A stretch of DNA of 64,000 nucleotides, taken from contig NW_006766926.1 in the NCBI RefSeq assembly GCF_000275845.1, forward strand, positions 174,172 through 238,171, in the 5' to 3' direction. This DNA comes from Dichomitus squalens LYAD-421 SS1. Taxonomy: Eukaryota > Basidiomycota > Agaricomycetes > Polyporales > Polyporaceae. Both the position numbers and the translations under genes were made by a program. This document shows positions 22,003-34,221 of the stretch, piece by piece. Numbering within the stretch: the stretch's first letter is position 1; every line of letters starts with the position of its first letter. The notes under the pieces are model-generated. The model had not been told where the DNA came from. It searched no databases and saw only the letters and a program-made list of their open reading frames with translations.

Positions 22003-25000
22003 ATGACTGACGATGATATCGCTGTCAACAGCGCATCTGCGCAGCCTCTTGAATCCTCTACCTGCAGTTCAGAGGCTCTGCCCAGGGTCGCGAACAGTCC
22101 CTCGCGTCCTCTCGTCGCCCCCGGAACCACCCACCCCGTCCAACCACCGCTGCCCCTGCCTCGACCACCAAGCCAGCGGACGCGAAGAAGCTCAATCCTC
22201 AATCCTCGTTCATACGCCACTCTCCCTCTACCACCAATCAGTTTGCTTACCAACACAAGTCTGGCAGAGAACTTGCACCTCTCCTCATCGACAATTCCTG
22301 CATGGGTGGGCGTTTCCATTTACTCAGCAAGGAGCTTTTCCTGTCGTCGGTCCCTGGGGCTCCGCCTACAGATGAGGAATGCAAGAAGTTCAAGACACCA
22401 AGTCTCACCAAGAAGATGTCAGAGCATGCTATCTACCCAGAATTGGTACGTTTCCTCACTCCTTCTCAAACGCTGTCAGATCTGATCCCGACCGTGCTCA
22501 GGGCATTGTCATGAAATCCGTGCTTGATGCGGCAAAATGTACCAAGCTCCGCTTTCTTGACACCGCGAACCACAAGGCCGCAGACGGCAACAATGACAGC
22601 AAGGCCACCTTCAACGACGGTGGCATTTATATCGACAGCGAACTCGCCCGCGCGGCCACCGACTTCACTTCCGAGCATCGTGGCCGAAGCCGCATGAAGC
22701 GTGAGGATCTCGATCGTCGCCATCTCGGGCTACGTTCTTGGCACTGGATGGACATTCCCTTCGAAGTGAAAGGGAGGGCAGAGAACGCGGCCTTCTACTT
22801 CAAAGGCAAACCTCCGGGATATAAGGCCACAGCCAACGCTCGAAACGCATCTCGGCCAATGAAAAGCGCGAAAGGCTCGGAGCAGGTCACGGTGGAACGT
22901 GAGATCGCCGTGGAGGATGGTTTGAACAAGACTGGGGGCGGAGAGGAAGCTGGACATGCAGACGAAGACGGTGACGGCGAGGCTTACGGTGTCTCGACGC
23001 AGGCTCAAGAGAAGTCTACTGCTAGCGGGACCCGTTCTGCCCCCGAGGTCAATGCTACGGGTACCGCCTCCGACCCTCATGCGGGAGACAACCCCAACGA
23101 CCCGATCAAGATCAAAGTCCCTCCGTTCGTCAGGTTGTCTAAAGAGGGAGAAGAATCTCTCGGACAGTTCATGGAGTACATGCTCAACGTTCAGAAGTAC
23201 CAGCACCGCACCTTCTGCTACGCCGTTTACGTCTGCTACGATATGGCTCGACTGTTCTACTTCGACCGATCTGGCGCGTTCGTGTCAGAGCCGTTCGAGT
23301 GGACCGATCAGAATTCCCTCCTGCACCAGTTTGTGTGGAAGGTTGCGAAGCTCGCCAACGCCGGACAATTCGGGGACTTGGGCCACGACCCTACTGCCAC
23401 GCTCGTCACTGATGGCCTCGCGCGGGACAAGTTCATGGCACTGAAAGACGACCCCAAACTCCCAGCTCATATCCGGGAAGGGTTCGAAAAGGCCATTGCG
23501 CACAACTGTCCTATCTACGAGCTCCAGATTCACTCCCTTCCCCCATTGGCAGATGAGTGGTTTCCCGACGAGCTGTTTCCTCCGTCGAGAGAATCAGCTA
23601 GCGCATCGCTGGGGGATGCTGGCTGTCTTTCTTCTGAAAGCACGCCATCGTCATCGTCGAGGGGCCCTGCCCATCTTCCGTCCGTCAAGCCTGTGCCACG
23701 CCGTTTTCTCGTCGGGCGTCCTCACTTTGCCGCTGATGCGCTGGTCGGACGGTGTACGAAAGGCTACTACGCCTACGATGTCACAGATGACGACGAGAAG
23801 AACTGGCGTCACTGCTTCCTGAAAGATTCGTGGCGCCCGTTTGTCCCTCACCGCACCCGCCCGGAACATCTTGTGTACGAGCGACTGCGCCGTCGCGGTC
23901 TGACTGAGGGCATCGGGACTTTGATCTGCGGAGGAGACGTCGATGGCCACAGAGCTCAGCTGACACAGGTGCAGAGCCACCTCCCACCTGAGAACCAGCC
24001 TGTTCCCCGGGCCCACTATCGGGTCGCCATCAAGGAGATTGGCTTGCCCGTCGATAAATTCACTAGCTTCCCCGAACTCTCTGCTATATTCGCAGACGTA
24101 ATTAAAGGTGAGAGCTCATCTATTCCACGTCGCATGTTCTATTCCTAATGGCTCGCTCAGCTCACCATAGAGCATGGAGTCGGGCCCAAGTCCTTCATCG
24201 AGACATCAGCATAGGCAACATCATGATACTTCCGGCTCCCGAGAACTCCCCAAAAAGTCGAAGGACCGGTTTCCTTATTGATTGGGATCTTTCACGCTTA
24301 GAATGCGAACTGGGGAATGGTCCAGTGGAACCTGACCGTTCGGTGAGGCTCCATTTGCTTACTTCCGAACTGTGGGCGTGTTGCTCATTCTTCTTAATTT
24401 CAGGGGACATGGCCGTTCCGTTCTGCGTTGTCCCTCCAGTACCCTTGGAAGCCATACCGGCGTTCTGACGATATCGAATCGTTTGTCCATGCATATCTAT
24501 ACCTCATCCTCCGCTACCACCAAACCAGTGTCACGTCCCTCGGGGGGATGGTGAAGGGGCTGTTTGAGGGTGTATCCTTGAGGAAAGGGATCAAGGTCGG
24601 AGGCGATGTGAAGCTGTCCCTCTTTGGCAAGATGCGTTTCTGGGTAATCTCCAACCCCGAGCTCCAACAGCTGCTCCAAAACATGATCATGGGCTGCGCA
24701 GAATCTTACGACAAAATCGACTTAGTTGCGATGGCGCGGTTGTATGGCTTCCAACAATCCGAGGAGACGCCTCCCGACATGGCACACGCCACAGACCTCA
24801 CTGGTCTCGAGCTCGACGACGATATACCATGTGCGGAGGACAGCGATATCCGCCCAACCAATACGACTCTCGACGCTGGCGTGGAGCCGGGACCGGACCA
24901 GGATCCTTGCATCGTCAAGGGTTTTCTATCAGAACCTGGAGGCCTGGTCAAACTCTTCCTCGCCCACGCGGCATGCAAACGTCTCGACAAGGACAGCGAT

Positions 25001-25336
25001 CAGTTCCCGGCGAGGAAACACGAGGACGTTTACGAAGGCCCGATCAGTTCATTGAATCGCGGTATCGGATCCATTTCTACGACGGGGAGCTTCCTCTCCT
25101 CTCCCATGTCACTGGAGCTCTTTGGAATTCCCTCTGGTTCGATGTTTGCCTCCAGTCATGGATTGAGCAGTGTCTCCGATACCTCGACATCCGCCGCACA
25201 TTCGGACTCCAGGAAGCGTTCACGGTCTCTAGAGGAGCCTGTTGCAGGGCCCATCGAAGCAGAAGGACCGGAGTCGGAGCCCCCGGCACGTCGCTTCAAA
25301 CGCCTCAAGAAACTCTTGACTCGGGGCAGGAAGTAG
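22003..25336 (+). CDS. FunK1 fungal-type protein kinase, copy A
   Basis: The family (Pkinase_fungal/FunK1) is expanded in Agaricomycetes and its substrates are unknown. The exons I read are 22003-22445, 22502-24107, 24161-24342 and 24404-25336. The N-terminal regulatory region contains HRTFCYAVYVCYDMARL. The kinase lobe has VGRPHFAADALVGRCTKG, the lysine segment CFLKDSWRPF and the helix-C segment RPEHLVYERL. The catalytic loop is HRDISIGNIM, the metal motif is LIDWDLSR (DWD in place of DFG), and then come GTWPFRS and the YRRSDDIESF segment. The basic tail (ARRFKRLKKLLTRGRK) resembles a nuclear signal. It lacks the long acidic stretch of copies B and C. Exon 1 does not keep frame: the MTDDD start is in one frame and the conserved SSFIRHSPSTTN block in another. 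That implies a 1-base lesion between about 22053 and 22200, an unseen intron, or a later start. Confidence 0.8.
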
Positions 25337-25639
25337 GCCATGAGTTAGAGGCGCGATTTGATATGAAGATCTCCTATCATACACTCCACTCTATTCGTCG
25401 TGATATATCGCTCTAGTAGAAACCAATCTGTTGCCGTGTACCGTCCATCATGTATTCGTCTCATGCTGTACTAGAGTATGCTACTACTTTGTTGCATGTG
25501 GCTTGCATCGACAGGTACCTGACGTGGCTGAGCTGCCGACCATGGATATCTCTACGACGATGACGGAGAACATGTTGTGTATATCGTTGCTCAGGATGGG
25601 CTGCGATGCCCACTGACAGTAAGTTGAAGTACTTGTGGT
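25337..25639. other. 3' flank of FunK1 A
   Basis: No gene is recognised in these about 300 bases. No laccase-like remnant follows copy A, in contrast to copies B and C. Confidence 0.45.
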
Positions 25640-26246
25640 GTATGTAGTTCCGTTGAGGGGGTAATATAAATCTGCCGATTGTGTTGGGTCCAAGCAATCA
25701 CCGGGCCACCTGAGACTTGGCTCGATGCTGCCCCGATGAATCTGCCTATGCTACAGCCCGGAACAGTGTGGTGGAACGGTAAGTACATCCCGCGGTACAT
25801 TAGGTATGTCCGCACATTCCGCATGGTCGACTGTGAAGTGACCAGTAGGTCTTACAGTGCCGGAAAGTCATGGAGAACATCTACGGGAATCCAAATAAGT
25901 AACCTGGAGGTGTTACCTCGCACGCTGCAGACGACCAGGACAGCCAGCCTGGCAACTTGACGGTGCAGGTCAAGCCAATGGACAGAATGCCTCCCCTGAC
26001 GACTACGTCCGCCCCGCCGTGCCCAACGCATCAGTCGCAAGCACTGGACTAATCACCGCTTCGTTGGATTTGCATGTACCAGATTTTTCGACGCTGCGGA
26101 TTTCGGACGACTCACCCGACGCCATCGCGTTCGATGTGGACTTCCCGTTCGAGGACTTCAAGTTGGTGGTGGATCATATGCACGAGTCGAGCTTGGCAAG
26201 TGAGCGCGACTTCGCGGTGCGGTTCGACCCCGAGAACGCGGCGTGA
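25640..26246 (+). pseudogene. Decayed copy 1 of the LisH gene 3' end
   Basis: This aligns with exons 6-7 of the LisH/Flo8-like gene and the intron between them. ATGAATCTGCC and CTACAGCCCGGAACAGT match the parental ATGAATCCACC and ATGCAGCCCGGACAATC. The intron with the GGTCGACTGTGAAGTGACCAG-type 3' part is still present. The middle is shortened. The last residues (FDVDFPFEDF and SERDFAVRFDPENAA, then the stop) keep the parental C-terminal patch. No LisH domain or 5' exons are present, so this is a truncated copy made from genomic DNA. Confidence 0.8.
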
Positions 26247-26989
26247 GTGCGCGCGCGGTGCGGGGTAGCTTGGTGGTGTCGCGGTGGGCGTTTAAGGTGC
26301 TACGCGTGCAATATCTGGAACTTACATATCATACGGATTTCGGAGGACTGCTGTTGCTTCTGCTGCTATTCACTTGCTGTCGATCTTTCCTTCAAACTTC
26401 ACTTCTCCGTGCGTCGTTTGGTCTGTTGGGAGTCAGCGTGCGTCGAACACCTTCTCGTCTTCGCCTGCCCTGGTTGTCGCTCGTCTCGCCTGACTTCTCC
26501 CTGCAACTCTCCTGCCCTCATCCCCCGCTCCCTATACCCCTCTGCTACCACGGATCCTAAATGAGCGCATTAATGTCCGAAGGCACAGCCCAGTTGTTAC
26601 CGCGTGGATGTGCCCATCCAACCCAGCCATGCACGTCGTTCCAATCTTGCGTCCCCGCTACCGTGCTATCTGCTGTACATTGCCCATGCGCGTCCCCCAC
26701 TGCCATGCCCCTCTTCCCTGTCTGAGTATCCTCTACGCACGTTTACAAGTCCCTTGATGCCCTACCCTCCACTTAGCTCCATGTATATGTATGCACGTCG
26801 ACGATACGCTCGGGGTTGGGTGTTATGCAGCATGGAGTACCGTAATCATCTTCCTAATCTGATCCTGTCGACGTCCCTCTCGCATCCCCCTCTGCGCCTC
26901 TATCGAGCCTTTGTTGTCCTTACCGGCGTACTCCGTGCGCTATGTTGTCCTAACTCGATTCTCTCTTGCCTTTCCGTCTCTCTGTGTCT
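26247..26989 (+). other. Duplicated 3' flank of the LisH gene
   Basis: These bases match, in the same relation to the stop codon, the flank at about 9837-8940 on the minus strand. Examples are the GCGGTGGGCGTTTAAGGTGC block and a downstream C/T-rich stretch. The match continues well past the coding region, which shows that the copied segment ran through the end of the gene. Confidence 0.6.
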
Positions 26990-28440
26990 TTCTGTCTGCT
27001 TCACCGCTTCAAGCGGCGAATAGATACGGAGCGGAACGCTGTACGTTAGAAATCGTCGGCATACACACTCGACCGGAACAAGACGCATGTGAGGAAGGAA
27101 ACGATTGCGAGGGAGCAGCAGTGGCGGGTCGAGGTAAGCGGCGACACCAGCTGCTCGGTCTCGGACGCGCACGCCGAATTCTGCTTTCCCACGACTGGCG
27201 AGCCCTGTTTAACCTCGATGAGGTAAGTATATGTCTCCGGTAACGCGAGACCGTCTTGTCCTCTCCTGCCTCTGTTGTTTGCTTGTCTGCTCAGGCTCTA
27301 GCTCCAACTCCTTAACACGACGAGCTGGCACCTACTGCAACATCTGCTTCTTCCCCTCCCCTCCCTTCAATTAAATCAAATCCTCCAGCTCCTGCACGAC
27401 CCCTCCTTCAGACCACGACCTCTAGCCTGTCCAGGTCTCCCAGATGGCATCTTCAAAGTGGGGCGACGGGAGCGATAAAGATGGAGCCAACAAACAACCG
27501 CCCTCTCGATGTCTCCTGCATCAGCTACGCCTGCTCCTCTCGAGACAGCTTCAACCGCAGCCGGACTCAGCCTCAAACACCTAGTCGACGCCTGGGTGCG
27601 TGAGGTGTGCTGCCGTACAGCAGCCCAAGCCCCCCACTCGCGTCCGCCCCCTGCGCATTCGGCAATGCAGGGCCCTTCTTCGGCCGAGTTGTGCTTCAGC
27701 CCCGGGTTATTGGGCGACGCCTCCTCCTTGTCCTCATCTACGAGTGCTAGTTGCGGTGAGGTAATGGGATGTCGAGCAGCCGCTCCCGGCCGCGCTCGCA
27801 TTCCTTTAAGGTGAACCCTAGCTCCTTCCGAAGCCCATCGCACGCCTGGAACGCCGGATGCTCCTGCACCTTAGCCGTTACGGCGTACTGACGATGAGCG
27901 AACGGATTGTGCAGTATTTTAACACACCCGTCGATACACTCGCGTGTTATCAAGCGCGGACAAGACCGTCTCTAGTGGCTCGCATCATGCTGTTTGGATC
28001 GGCACGAACGAGGTGAGGTCCTGGAAGCGAGCGCGCGGTGAACTCGTGACGGAGTGGAGACACCTTCGCTCGTGCCCTTTAATGTGATTTGCCGTTGGGC
28101 GTGGAGTAATCATCCCGGGGCGGCGTCGAGGCTGCTCGTATGCGGCTTCTTCGTGTTGCTCGGCGCGTCGTTGAACTTCGTGGGGGCATCGGGAAACGCG
28201 CTGGAGACGGGCGAGACAGTGGACCGACGTCGCTTTCTAGTACGGTCCGTACTCGTCTTCGCTAGAGCGCAGCGCGAGCAGATGTGAGCATGTGTACCGC
28301 GAGGACACCGTGTAGCGCGTGGTGCAGTACAGACGGCGGTAATGAATGCTCGCCGTGCCAACCGACGTCAGGCGCAAAACGAAGAGAGGGTCGGAGACAG
28401 CAGTCATCTCGCTCAGGAGACTTTGGAGGTAGGACACCGA
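26990..28440. repeat. Unidentified duplicated module, copy 1
   Basis: This module recurs at about 36480-37790. Shared blocks include GGGCCCTTCTTCG, CTTCAGCYCCGGGTTRTTGG, the plus-frame string CGFFVLLGASL and CTAGTACGGTCCGTACT. On the minus strand a coding-looking stretch ends in [20 protein letters not shown] (27777-27953), but stop codons and shifts break any longer frame. It is probably the remnant of a gene I cannot identify, captured between the LisH fragment and its neighbours. No intact source copy is in the window. Confidence 0.5.
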
Positions 28441-29205
28441 ACGTCTCAAGTTCCAATGCCACCCAACAGTACTTACAATGCAGCGTCCAGATCCCAGGAA
28501 TGTGGTAAAACAGGTCTCCGATGGTGAATATGGACAATCCGATTATGACCATGATGCAGCCCCCGCCGATGATGCAGCCCAGACAATCTGGTGGTGTCAT
28601 GAATCCCACCAAGCATCAGGTACCTCCGCACATTGCGTAAGGTCGATCGTGCACTAACCAGCAGGCAGAACCGACAAGCCATACAGAGCATTCATAAGCG
28701 TCCGAACATAAAACAGCATATGATGCCTGCAGGTGCCGCGTCGCCCGCTGTAGACGGCCAAGGCGGCCAGCCAAACATTCGGATGATGTACGGCAAGCCA
28801 ATGGACACGATGCCTCCTCCGCCTGCTTCGCCCGCGGCGGACGCAAAGACCCTGCCCGGTGGTCCGAAGCAGGAAGACAGCGCACCGCAGAACGATCGCG
28901 TCGACTCGTCGTTGCAGAACGCCGCTGTGGGCGCACATTCGCCTAGTACGCCGAGCGTATCAGGGACTGGGCAGATCAGTGCGTCATCGCCCTCGCAGAT
29001 TTTGAACTCGTCGACGCCGCAGATGTAGAACTATCATCCCCCGCCGCCACCGAACCCGGCGGAAGCGCTGAATAGGAGCGCGTTCAACGTGATCTTCCCG
29101 TTCGGAGAGCTCGACGTGACGGAAGGGCTCATGGGCGATTCGACCCTACACTTCGAGCGCGACCTCGCAGAGTGGTTCGACCCCAAAGACGTGATGTGTG
29201 CGTGA
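28441..29205 (+). pseudogene. Decayed copy 2 of the LisH gene 3' end
   Basis: Exon 6-7 material of the LisH gene is recognisable. Met/Pro/Gln-rich sequence and a retained intron (28620-28667, same acceptor context CTAACCAGCAG) lead into exon 7 with HKRPNIKQHMMPAGAASPAV, DGQGGQPNIRMMYGKPMDTM and KQEDSAPQNDRVDSSLQNAA. A stop follows PQM at 29026-29028. Beyond it the C-terminal patch continues in frame (FNVIFPFGELDVTEGLMGDS, HFERDLAEWFDPKDV) to 29205. It lies 1.5 kb upstream of FunK1 B in the same orientation, as the parent lies relative to FunK1 D. Confidence 0.85.
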
Positions 29206-30672
29206 GGGGTGCGTGTGGTTGCGGAGTCAGGATGCGAGAGCATCGCCAGCATTGTGGTGGCGCCTCGATGAGCCGAGTGACTTCGATCGTAGTGAACTGA
29301 TGGGTCTGTTCCCCAACGCGCCAGCGGTGGAAGCTATGATTCAGGTGTGTTGCGTGTGATATCTGCGCCCATTCAGCTCAGCCATGCTCGTCGTTGCAGT
29401 GATGTGTCCCCGTTACTGCACATTGCCCATGCGCGTTCCCCACTGCCAAGTCCCTCACCGCTGTCTGGTTTGTTGCTGTTCATATTTTCTGCGCACGTTT
29501 ACAAGCTCCTCGACGGCCTACCTTCCGCCGCTTACCCTCAACGTATGCACGTCGATGATGCGCTGGGAGATGGGTGTTTCGCAGCTCGTGATGTCGTCCT
29601 GTAAACCTCGCTCCCGCACCTCCCGTTTAGCTGTTGTTCTCCTTACCGTATGTAGTGTGCTATATTGTCTTGGTAGATTTCCTCTTCACCGTTTGTGCTC
29701 CCGTCTCTATATATCGCACCATTGTCTTATATTCATCTAATATGTTGCCCCGCTCTATAGCACGCAATTGTTGCTCTTCGTGTCTCTTTCAACTCTTGAC
29801 ATCTGTGTGATGCGTGCCTGTGCGTGTAAGTAGTCTAGGTGGTTCGGTGAGCATAGTCTGAGTACACATCCAGCTTCCGACGCAAAGCTCTTTCCAGTAG
29901 TATCCTCTATTTTTCTGGTGTGGAGCTCAAAGTTGATTTGGATTTGCGTGCTGATGCACTTGACGAACGATGACCCAGAGGGTGCAGATTCCTCGGCGAT
30001 CTGACGCAAGGCATTCGACGTAACACATGAGTGATAGCCCTTTGACCAGAATACCAAAAATATTTTTTACGTAGTGTATGATACCTGGGTCCTTCCTCTG
30101 CTAGAGAACCTACTTTGTGAGGAACTACGCAGCGTAAGGAGCGCTTGTGGTTAGGAGCCCCAGCCCGTCGAAACTACGAGAACATAGAGTCGAAAGGGAA
30201 CAATGAGCACTAAAATCTCACACAGCCAATTCACATGATATCTCTTGCGCTGTCCGGACCCGACATTATATCATGGTCGAACGCTTCACGGTGACGAGTA
30301 TCCTGGTCGAGCGGCGTTGGCGTCTAATGCTGCGACATGCCTTATTTGGACAAGAGTGTTCAACTCAGACGCAACGTGCCGATGGACACAAACAGCCGAG
30401 TGCCACCACCTCCTTTGTCATTAGACATTCTGGGCAAGTATCTTTGTCTTGCTCTGTATCATCGTAAGCCTATCCGTGCCTACCACAGCTGTGGATCAGT
30501 GACTGACTCATTACAAACACCAGGCGATCTCGTGGTTGGCCCAAGCTCACGCACTGGCAGTGCCGCTCAGCTTCGCACTCGACTCATTTTGCCCCGATAA
30601 GAACTACGCGAACTATCGTTTCCCAAATAGTCGCACAAAAACCCCTCGGAGTTTGGAATCTGTGCTCGATCA
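29206..30672. other. LisH-copy 3' flank grading into FunK1 B promoter
   Basis: The first about 550 bases correspond to the LisH gene 3' flank. From about 30340 onward the sequence matches the upstream region of FunK1 D. I see no gene between; about 29750-30300 shows nothing recognisable. Confidence 0.5.
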
Positions 30673-30680
30673 TATAAAAT
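30673..30680 (+). promoter_or_regulatory. TATA box of FunK1 B
   Basis: TATAAAAT lies about 60 bases upstream of the start codon at 30739, in a block shared with copies A and D. Confidence 0.6.
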
Positions 30681-30738
30681 ACTCGAGCACCCTTAGCCGT
30701 GAGTTCAACCTCTGACCTGATCCATCTCCTCGTTCAAC

Positions 30739-33700
30739 ATGTCTGACATCAACCACCCCGCCGTCTCTGCACACAGTGCCGATCATCCACCCTCTGCGCC
30801 AAGCGGATACTCGGCCCCTGTAGCCGACGACGCTGCCGTTGCTGGAGCTGCCATCGCCGCCAACGATTCAACAACCAGCGGCCTAACCACCGACAACCCC
30901 GCCGCCGGTACTTCCAACGGCCCAGATCAAGGATCTCCCGACGCAACCACTACAGAGTCCCTGCAAACTGCTCAACAGACACTCAATCCTCGTCCATCGT
31001 TCATCCGCCACTGCCCGTCGGCAACGAACCGCCACGCGTACACGAAAAAGACCGGCAAGAAGCTCGCACCCCTTCTCATCGACGAGTCAGGTATGGGACC
31101 GCGCTTCCACCTCCTCAGCAACGAGCTATTCTCTTCCCGGATTCCTGGGGCTCCCCCCACGGAGGCTGAGCGAAGCAAGTTCAAGTCGCCCAGACTCTGG
31201 AAGGGCATGCTCGAGAAGGAAATCTATCCACAACTGGTGAGTGTCCACGTATCCTTGCTTTCTCGAGTAAATGACTGACTATGGACTGCGTCCAGGGTAA
31301 GGTCATACAGTCCGTACTGAAGGCGGCTGGATGCAAGAACCTGCGGTTCCTGGACACCGCGAACCACAAGGCGAACGACGGGAATAGCGGGCGGAAGGAG
31401 ACGTTCAACGACGCAGGTTTCTACCTGAACACCCGACTTGCGCGCGATGCGACGACGTTCACAGCGAAGCACCGGAAGAGGAGCAAGATGAGCGAGAAGG
31501 AGCTGGAGACTCGGCTTCTGGGGCTGCGGTCATGGCACTGGATGGACGTGCCGATAGAGGTCAAGGGGAACGAGAAGGAGTCCGCGTTCTACTTCAGGTC
31601 GAAGCCGAGGGGTGTATGGCCCCAGGGGGAGATGGAAGCGGCGGACGTCATGGAGAAGACAGAGGGAGAGGCCGAGGACGGCGATAGGGATGGGGCGGAG
31701 GTCATCGGAGACGGGACCGATGCCGAGGATGAGGAGGATGAGGAGGACGTCGAAGAGGATGGTGAGGTGGAAGATGACGAACAAGGCAGCGAGATCGAAG
31801 ACGACGAAGATGGCAGCGAAATGGGCTCGGACTACGGCGAAGACGACGGCGAAGAGTACAGCGAGGTTGATGACGACGAAGATGCTGACGGGGCTGACGA
31901 AGAAGAAGCAAATGAACAGCACGGCGTCGATGAAGGAGAGGAGCAAGAAGACTCCCAAGCGAAATCCACCGATGTGCCCCAGCCAGAGACCGTGAAGAGG
32001 CACGTACCGCCGTTCATCAAGCTGTCCGATAAAGGCGAGAAAGCCCTGGGTCAGTTCGTTGAGTACATGCTCAACGTATTCAAGCACCAGCACCGCACCT
32101 TCTGCTACGCCGTCTACGTGTGCTTCGACATGGCCCGCCTCCTCTTCTTTGACCGCTCTGGTGCCTACGTCTCGGAGCCGTTCAGCTGGAGGAAGCCGAC
32201 ATCGCTTCTCCACGAGTTCGTCTGGAAGCTTGCTCAGCTCGCGAAGGCGGGATTGAGAGAATCGATGGGGCGCGACACTACGGCCAATGTTGTCAACAAG
32301 AGGACACGAAGGAAATTCCTTAGGGAGGCAAGGAGAGCCGAACTGCCCTCTCACGTCCGGGAGGGACTCAAGAAGGCGGCCGATGGCAACTGTCCGCTGT
32401 ACAAGCTCGAGATTGAGTATACGCCTCCGTCTCCCGAGGAGTGGTTCCCCGACGAACCATTACCTGATAAGCCACGTCCCTCGCCATCTGCAACCCCCGC
32501 TCCCGCTTCATCGACGAGCTCCGGCTCCCCGCCTCCTGGCAAGAGCAAAGCTGATTCTCCGGTCCGCAAGTTCATTGTCGGTCGCCCACACTTTTCGGCG
32601 GACGCCCTCGTCGGTCGGTGCACGAAGGGCTTCATGGCCTTCGACGTGACTAATCGGAAGAAGTGGGTCCCTTGCTTCGTGAAGGACTCTTGGCGTCCGT
32701 ATGTTCCCGGTCGCACACGGCCGGAACACTTGGTCTACGAGCGGCTTCAACGGAAGGGCGTCACTCCTGAGGATGGGATCGCGACGTTGATCTGCGGCGG
32801 CGACGTCGGGGGCAGTAAAGCTCAGTACACTCGAGTCCAAGACGATCTGCCGGACGAGAACAGACCCGTCCGCCGCCTGCATTATCGGGTCGCTATTGCG
32901 GAGATTGGTTTGTCAGTCTCCGAGTTCGTGACTTTCGGAGAACTATCCGGAATTTTTGCGGATGCGCTGAGAGGTGCGAAGTTTCCCGCTGATGAAGCCG
33001 TTCTGAATTGACCGTGGATTTTGTAGCCCATCGTATAGCGTGGGATCGTGCCGGCGTCCTTCACCGTGATATCAGCGTGGGGAACATCATGATTCGGGTC
33101 GGACTCGACGGGAAGAGGGCCGGCTTTCTCATCGACTGGGATCTGTCCCGACTTCAGTGCGAGCTTGGACTAGGTGCAGTGGAGCCCGACAGGACGGTAT
33201 GTCCATCGACTATATCCTGATCTACTATCTCTCACTAGTGCGATGTCTATAGGGAACTTGGCAGTTCCGGTCGGCAATGTCTCTTCTCTACCCGAGGAAA
33301 CCCTATCGTCGGTCGGATGACATCGAGTCCTTTATCTACGCATACACATACCTCGTCCTTCGCTACCACCCCATCAACGTCAGAGACCTCCGGGAGAAGA
33401 TCGAGACCCTGTTCGAAGGTTGCTCCATGATTGGCGGTGTCAAGGTTGGCGGAGACGCCAAGCGCGCATTGCTCCGCAGTGGTCAGCTAGACTTCGTGAT
33501 TGAGGACAGCCCAGACCTCCAAGAACTCCTGAACACTATCTTGGCGCACTGCAAGACATCTTACGACAGTATCGACTACATAGAGATGGACCGTTTGTAC
33601 GGCCCTATCGATGTCGTTGCTCAAACTCAAGCTTCCACACAGCGGCGTGCACTGACGAAGGTTGCGCAACGGCCTGGAAGGCATGGATTTGGAATTCGCA

Positions 33701-34221
33701 GCGAGTTTGAGCGACTCCCCACCCTTGGCGCCGGCAACCGACCTCATTCCCCTGCCCAGCCACAGTCTGCTACCGAGTTGTTCGACATGGGGCCGTTCCT
33801 GTCTAACTCCAACTATCTGATGACCTTACTGTACGAGCACGCAGAGGAAACAATCGACATAGACAATAAGGCGCCCGACCAGTTCACCACCAGGAGCCAT
33901 CAGGACGTTCTACGAATGCCGGACGGTCCAAGCACACGCAATATCGGAACCCTGTCCACCAATGGAACCGGTCCCTCTGGTCACGTATCTCACGACAATC
34001 GTTCCGCTTCCTCTCACGATGGATTCGGGATATTTTGGGGACCGGACCTCACGAAAGCTTCGTCGTCTTCTAGCTCGTCGAAGAAGCGACCGCTTGCTGA
34101 GGACCCCAAGGACGTCGTGGCAGACGGCGATGGTTCTCTGGCTGTGCGTCGTAGCAAGCGCATCAAGGCTATCAAGGGTAAGGCACCCCGAGGACAGAGC
34201 CGCATGGCCAAGCGGGGCTGA
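30739..34221 (+). CDS. FunK1 fungal-type protein kinase, copy B (intact)
   Basis: This is the best-preserved copy, with four exons 30739-31236, 31296-32973, 33027-33196 and 33253-34221. Phases agree throughout, giving about 1,104 residues. The Thr/Ala/Pro-rich start (MSDINHPAVSAHSAD) leads to RPSFIRHCPSATN and GPRFHLLSNELFSSRIPG. A long Glu/Asp-rich tract (about residues 300-385) is followed by HRTFCYAVYVCFDMARLLFF. In the kinase lobe I place the ATP-binding lysine at about K629 (CFVKDSWRPY), the helix-C Glu in RPEHLVYERL, HRD at about 738-740 (HRDISVGNIM) and the metal-binding Asp at about D762 (LIDWDLSR). GTWQFRS and YRRSDDIESF follow. The C terminus is basic (RRSKRIKAIKGKAPRG), suggesting nuclear targeting. 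All catalytic residues expected for an active kinase are present. The substrate is unknown. Confidence 0.9.

Noticed and set aside
26604..27243. Plus-strand open frames after LisH fragment 1 with hydrophobic strings
   Set aside because: They match noncoding 3' flank of the parental LisH gene in reverse. Similar frames appear wherever that flank is copied.
25640..29205. Retrotransposed (processed) LisH copies
   Set aside because: The exon 6-7 intron and the 3' flank are retained in the copies, so they came from genomic DNA and not from mRNA.
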